64,000 nucleotides of DNA. Source: Gliomastix tumulicola. Taxonomy: Eukaryota > Ascomycota > Sordariomycetes > Hypocreales > Bionectriaceae. Position 1 is the first letter of the stretch; every line of letters starts with the position of its first letter. Shown here piece by piece: positions 60,101 to 64,000 of the stretch. Where the stretch lies: contig BCHX01000009.1 in NCBI GenBank assembly GCA_001599755.1, forward strand, positions 62,001-126,000, read 5' to 3'. Position numbers and translations under genes: made by a program. The notes under the pieces were generated by a model, which saw only the letters and a list, made by a program, of their open reading frames with translations, ran no database searches and had not been told where the DNA came from.

Positions 60101-60258
60101 TCACTCATCCTTCCGCAGCCACTCTTGATCATGGTCTGGCTGCTTGACCACGTTTCTCTGCTCCTCCGTGAGTGCTATCCCAGACCTCCGGGCCGCTTCC
60201 TCGAGCGCTGCCTGCCTGTCCCTCTGCTTCCGCCACATGACCGAATCGTCCACCGGGA
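60048..60258 (-). repeat. Direct repeat copy B: intact end of the desaturase gene and its 3' flank
   Basis: Same orientation as copy A, 3.3 kb away, with the HET gene between them. It covers the last 50 or so codons of the desaturase gene plus about 50 bases downstream of its stop. Confidence 0.8.
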
Positions 60259-61474
60259 GGCTGCTCATCGTCCCATATACGCGGTCCAAGACGCCGAACG
60301 TGCCGAAGTTGCAGGCACGCTTGGGATCGAACGCGGCTTCGTGGTGCAGATCATGCTGCCCCGGATCGTTCCACACAGACCTGTACCCCGTGTGCGCGAG
60401 GACGGAACTCGCCGCGGCGGCGCCTATCCAGACATACAGCGTGACGAGGTGCGTGCCCCAGACGTCTTGGAGCCCTGCCGCGTCGGCAAGCATCTGCGTG
60501 AGGACGGGGCCGGCGAGTGCGGGGAAGAGGTTGAAGAGGACTTGCTCCCAGACAGAGCAGTACCAGGCCGCAATGCCCAGGTTTGCCTTGCATCGGTGGT
60601 GCAGGCGGTGGGAAGCCTTGAACTGTCGGTGGAGGAACGTGCCAAGCGGTCGAGGTAGTAGCAGGAGTCCGTCTCCAGGAGGAGAAGTAGAATGGGCGAT
60701 CCGATGCGGGTAGAAGTAGAGCACGTCGTTGACGAGGTACCAAACCACGCCTTGAAGCGGAGGGACGTATGATCGCGGGAGGTGCAGAATGTGCTCCGTG
60801 TCGATCTTGGTTTGCAGCAGGACCATCCACATGACCAAGATGGCGAGTGCAGAAACGACGAGGTTGACGCCGACCTGCCGCAGCACCTTGGCGAACTCGA
60901 CCGTGTCCTGAAGTGCCGCGTGTTTCCGGTCCGCCTGTATCGTATTCGAGCTGTGCTTGAGATGCTTCTCCTCGTATACGCGGAAGAGAGAGTCCAGCCA
61001 CGTCCGAGGAATCATGCGTCCCCAGCGCGACCGGGCCACGACGCCGCCATAATGTCTCAGCAGCTCCGGCTTCCAGTGATACAGCTCGTGGCGCAGACAC
61101 AGAAGCGCCGGGATCACGTAGCCGAACCACCCGACCAGACTCGGCACGACGAATCCGCGCCACAGGCAGTACGAGTCAATGGCCGTGAAATCGAAGCCCG
61201 TCCTGTCCAGTACGGTCCTGTTGAAGCCGTCGCGGTAGAGGCTGGAGTGGTGGATGAACTGCTCCCAGAGCCCGAGGCGGCGGACGTGGTTCGAGATGAT
61301 GAGGAGGATCTCGAGCGCGATGAGCGATGTCTTGACGATGCCGAGCCTGGCGAGGACGTTCTCGGGGAATCTGGTGATGATAAAGGACCACTCGTGCTGG
61401 ATCTGGTCCGCGAGCTCCTCGTTGACGGCTGGGTCTTGCTTTTTGCTGGACATGGTGAGGGATGCTGAATACAT
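60101..61474 (-). CDS. Sterol desaturase / fatty acid hydroxylase-family enzyme
   Basis: Single-exon gene of 457 residues; a start at Met8 (61453) is also possible. Four hydrophobic segments can be seen (near residues 46-61, 106-126, 204-221 and 340-360). The three His clusters of the non-haem di-iron site are present: HRIAH (257-261), HRLHH (289-293) and HDLHH (374-378), with an extra His361 in AHTGYRSVWNDPGQ. Such enzymes sit in the ER membrane and hydroxylate or desaturate sterols, fatty chains or terpenoid scaffolds. The substrate is unknown. The gene is near a P450 and a UbiA-type gene, so a tailoring role is possible. Confidence 0.9.
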   Translation of the reverse strand: MYSASLTMSSKKQDPAVNEELADQIQHEWSFIITRFPENVLARLGIVKTSLIALEILLIISNHVRRLGLWEQFIHHSSLYRDGFNRTVLDRTGFDFTAIDSYCLWRGFVVPSLVGWFGYVIPALLCLRHELYHWKPELLRHYGGVVARSRWGRMIPRTWLDSLFRVYEEKHLKHSSNTIQADRKHAALQDTVEFAKVLRQVGVNLVVSALAILVMWMVLLQTKIDTEHILHLPRSYVPPLQGVVWYLVNDVLYFYPHRIAHSTSPPGDGLLLLPRPLGTFLHRQFKASHRLHHRCKANLGIAAWYCSVWEQVLFNLFPALAGPVLTQMLADAAGLQDVWGTHLVTLYVWIGAAAASSVLAHTGYRSVWNDPGQHDLHHEAAFDPKRACNFGTFGVLDRVYGTMSSLPVDDSVMWRKQRDRQAALEEAARRSGIALTEEQRNVVKQPDHDQEWLRKDE

Positions 61475-62133
61475 GCGGATTGATGGCTAAGGGGGGAAAT
61501 AATGTTGAAGAGGAGAGAGAATGTCGGCTTGTTCTCTGACGGCTTAATGTAGTGGAGTTATTGGAGGCGCAATCGCAAGTCTGCCTTATCGCTGCCTAGG
61601 CTGACAACAACTGGCGAACAGCTTTTGGTACCCTTCTTCTCAGTTGGACTCGAATCGTACAGAGTGATAAAGGTCTACACTGTGGCGAGTTTCCTGTCAT
61701 GTGGCAAGGCGTTCTTCGAAGTTGCCCTTTCATATACAGCTCTTGACGTACTACTGATACAGTTGTGTGCCGCGAACAAGACATCCCACAGTTGAATCAG
61801 TACCTGGGTACGCAACGAACATGTAGAGAACACCGCGAGTTTTTGAGTTAGGCAGATCCCCTCTTCCTCACAGAAGGAGGAGATAAACACGATCAGCTAC
61901 GACCTGGTCACCGTCTGTGACCAAGTTAAGGGCGCAGCCCCTCAGTCACAGACGCAAGAGAGCCGCTTTCCCGCCAAGTCACAGCCGTAGCTGCAGGGTA
62001 GGTGAGATGTTTGAATCTGATGACGGCTCCTCCATGGTGCGGGAAAAACAAAAATATAACCCGGCTGCTCGCCCCCCTTTCCACTGATGGGGAAAAAAAG
62101 GAGGAACCGTTCAAAACGCAAAAAAACTATTTT
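61475..62133. other. Spacer between the desaturase and tRNA genes
   Basis: Promoter side of the desaturase gene and the 3' flank of the tRNA gene. Near 61888-61950 an inverted repeat is visible (CTGGTCACCGTCTGTGACC region). Confidence 0.45.
62120..62126 (-). terminator. RNA polymerase III terminator of the tRNA-Arg gene
   Basis: A run of seven A bases on the plus strand, read as T7 on the minus strand, lies 8 bases past the tRNA 3' end. Confidence 0.8.
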
Positions 62134-62206
62134 AGCCCACGCCAGTAGTCGAAACTGGAATCTCCTGATTCGTAGTCAGACGCCTTAACCATTGGGCCAC
62201 GCGGGC
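62134..62206 (-). tRNA. tRNA-Arg (anticodon ACG)
   Basis: The 73-nt minus-strand sequence folds into a full cloverleaf. The acceptor stem is GCCCGCG paired with CGTGGGC (one G-T pair), followed by discriminator T. The D arm has GGTTAAGG. The anticodon stem is TCTGA/TCAGG with loop CTACGAA, so the anticodon is ACG (complement at 62171-62173). The T arm is CCAGT-TTCGACT-ACTGG. There is no intron and no encoded CCA, as expected for a nuclear gene. Confidence 0.95.
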
Positions 62207-62538
62207 TAATGTGATTGATGAATGATTTCGTGCTATTTGCTTTTATATACGCTGTATTTTGACTCCCACCGAGCCCCAATCACCCACGACACACCCGTAG
62301 GGACACTAATGTGCTCAGAAGACTCTTCTCCGAGCTCTAGGTCAAGGAATAGGTCCTTGTTCAGTGCTTAGAGGCAGTTCGTACGGTGTTCTGGATCCCA
62401 CGGCCTAACAGCATCCATCCAGACCAGGGCCATGATCAGATGGAACTTGATCGTCCACTTGGAGTACATTTTTTTAATGGTACAATACAGAATACCCGTT
62501 CTTAACATGACCATTGTGACTACTTCTGGGACAGCTGA
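62207..62538. other. Spacer between the tRNA and tannase genes
   Basis: 3' flank of the tannase-like gene and 5' flank of the tRNA. Nothing else was seen. Confidence 0.5.
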
Positions 62539-64000
62539 TTACTGACAGACAAAACATTCCGCGGACGAAGAGTCCCCGCAGTCTGCCTGCAAAACGGCCG
62601 TCTGGGGATACGGACACACGATCCTGCTGTTCTTCTCGCCGCCGCTCCCGACCGTGAGAGAGATGGGCAGCGAGTCAGGAACGACGCCATTCTCCACCCA
62701 GTCCCTCAGGGCGTTGAACGTCGACGTGGGGTGGCCGTTGCCGAGACAGTGCTGGAGGGCGGGCACCTCGAAGTAGCGGTAATAATCGGTGACGCTGGAG
62801 TCGAGTGCCGAGACCTTCTTGTAGTAGTCTCTGGTCAGGTCGGCGGGGATGGTCTGGTCAGCCTGGAGTGAAAAAAAAAGAACTGTTAGCCTGCTCTTCT
62901 GTGAATGATGCCCTTTATCTGTCTTTGACGTACCAAGCCGTGGTACGTGATGAGCTTCCCGCCAGCCTCCTTGAAAGGAGTCAAGTCAGCGTCGATAGAG
63001 CCAACATATTGGTCAAAGAAGTCCTTCCGTCCGCGGAGCACCGAGTAAAACTCGTCCAATGTCAAGCTCCCAAAGTCAAAGTCGGGGTCCTCCAGCCCGA
63101 AGATCTGCAGCCACTGCAGCCCTGTCGGAAGCGGTGCGCCAGCACACTCCTCACCAACGTCCTTGCACGTCGTAGAGGATATGGCCCAGCCGGTCGTGAT
63201 GCCCGTGAGATCGGTGCCCGGGTGCTGCGCGAAGAAGACCGGCTGGCCAGCCTCGTCCGAAATCCCGGCCCACATGACGTTGGCTATCAACGCGGCAGCC
63301 TCACTGATCTTGGTGCTGTCCGGGTCGCTGCACTTCGCCGCCGGGGCGCCAACCTCCCCGAAGGGATCGAAGGGGTCGCACAGATCCGGGTTCGAGATGA
63401 TGCCGTCCTCGACGCCGTCCTTGGCATCGCACCTGGCCACGGCGATGGCCGTCAGCGAGTCAACCTCGCATCCGTACGGGTACGCGCCTGCCAGGTTCAT
63501 CTGCAGCTGCGGCCAAATCCAGGACATGAAGATCTCGTGGAGGCGCGTGGCGGGCGCGGCGGCGGCGATGCCATCGTACGCATCTGGATACCGCTGCGCG
63601 AGACCGTATCCCTGGAGACCGCCCATCGAGCAGCCGGCGTAGTAGGAGTAGTCGGCAGGCTTCCCGTAGAAGTCCTCCACGATACTCTTGCCGATGTTGG
63701 TCATGTCGCCCAGCGAGGTGTGTCCCCAGTACTTGATCATGGCCTCGTCGATCGCCCCGGAGGCATCCAAGGCCCATGACACGGGGTTGAAGGGATCAGC
63801 GAGTCCGGCGTCGGTTGTGTAGGTGGCGAAGTTCTCGCTCACGATGCCGGCCATCTGGTCATAGCCGAGGCGTCCAGTCGCGAAACCACCTCCGCCAACG
63901 GCCAGGACACGATCATTCCACGTCTCCCTCGCTGGCAGCCAGACCTCCACGATGACCTCATGGTCGATACTCGCGTGCGCAAAGGTCACGGTGACATTGC
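62539..64000 (-). CDS. Tannase/feruloyl esterase-family enzyme, 5' end outside the window
   Basis: Partial gene: the last exon is 62862-62539 and the preceding exon runs from 62934 past the window end at 64000, giving about 462 visible residues. The nucleophile motif is GCSMGGLQGYGLAQRYPDAYDGI, the catalytic Asp lies in YHGLADQTIP (split by a 71-bp intron), and the catalytic His is in HCLGNGH. The Cys pair next to Ser and His, typical of the family, is present, as are AAAPATRLHEIFMSW and the metal-binding-like Asp-rich loop (DAKDGVEDGIISNPDLCD). These enzymes are usually secreted and cleave ester bonds of gallate or ferulate in plant material. The signal peptide is beyond the window. Confidence 0.93.

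Noticed and set aside
62805..63779. 324-codon plus-strand frame opposite the tannase-like gene
   Set aside because: Shadow of the minus-strand gene, in which the catalytic motifs and splice sites are clear.

Overview
The window is nuclear DNA of a filamentous ascomycete, most like a Sordariomycete. Genes are interrupted by short GT-AG introns, mostly 50-110 bp, with CTAAC/CTGAC-like branch sites. Coding parts are GC-rich, and the families present are typical of that group: an ENA-type sodium ATPase, PTH11/rhodopsin-like and cAMP-receptor-like membrane proteins, a HET protein, GH12, GMC and FAD oxidoreductases, a P450 and a tannase. The species cannot be named from sequence alone. Exon boundaries were placed by hand from splice consensus and frame continuity.

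Layout. 1.9-5.7 kb: ENA-type P-type ATPase (+). 7.8-9.2 kb: cAMP-receptor-like GPCR (+). 10.7-13.1 kb: secreted M28 peptidase (+). 13.5-14.3 kb: broken ankyrin pseudogene (-), head to head with an intact F-box/ankyrin gene at 15.1-16.6 kb (+). 17.6-23.1 kb: three minus-strand genes, an NmrA-like reductase, a bZIP factor and a DUF3176 membrane protein. 24.9-25.7 kb: GH12 endoglucanase (+). 25.7-30.4 kb: gene-free, with microsatellites. 30.4-31.9 kb: FAD monooxygenase (+). 33.2-38.2 kb: an F-box gene with an in-frame stop inside the F-box, plus two tentative small genes. 38.2-42.3 kb: an unrecognised 1292-residue protein (+).

42.8-64 kb is rich in oxidative and secondary-metabolism-type genes: a GMC oxidoreductase (-), a decayed short-chain dehydrogenase (-), a rhodopsin-like membrane protein (-), then three consecutive plus-strand genes (UbiA-type prenyltransferase/terpene cyclase, secreted FAD-linked oxidase, cytochrome P450). 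These are followed by a HET protein, a sterol desaturase/fatty acid hydroxylase (-), a tRNA-Arg (-) and the 3' part of a tannase/feruloyl esterase (-).

The main leads are: a candidate UbiA-FAD oxidase-P450 terpenoid cluster; a HET gene lying between two direct-repeat copies of the end of the desaturase gene, one a relic; the large orphan protein; and three disrupted genes in which the breaks themselves can be read (ankyrin, F-box, SDR).
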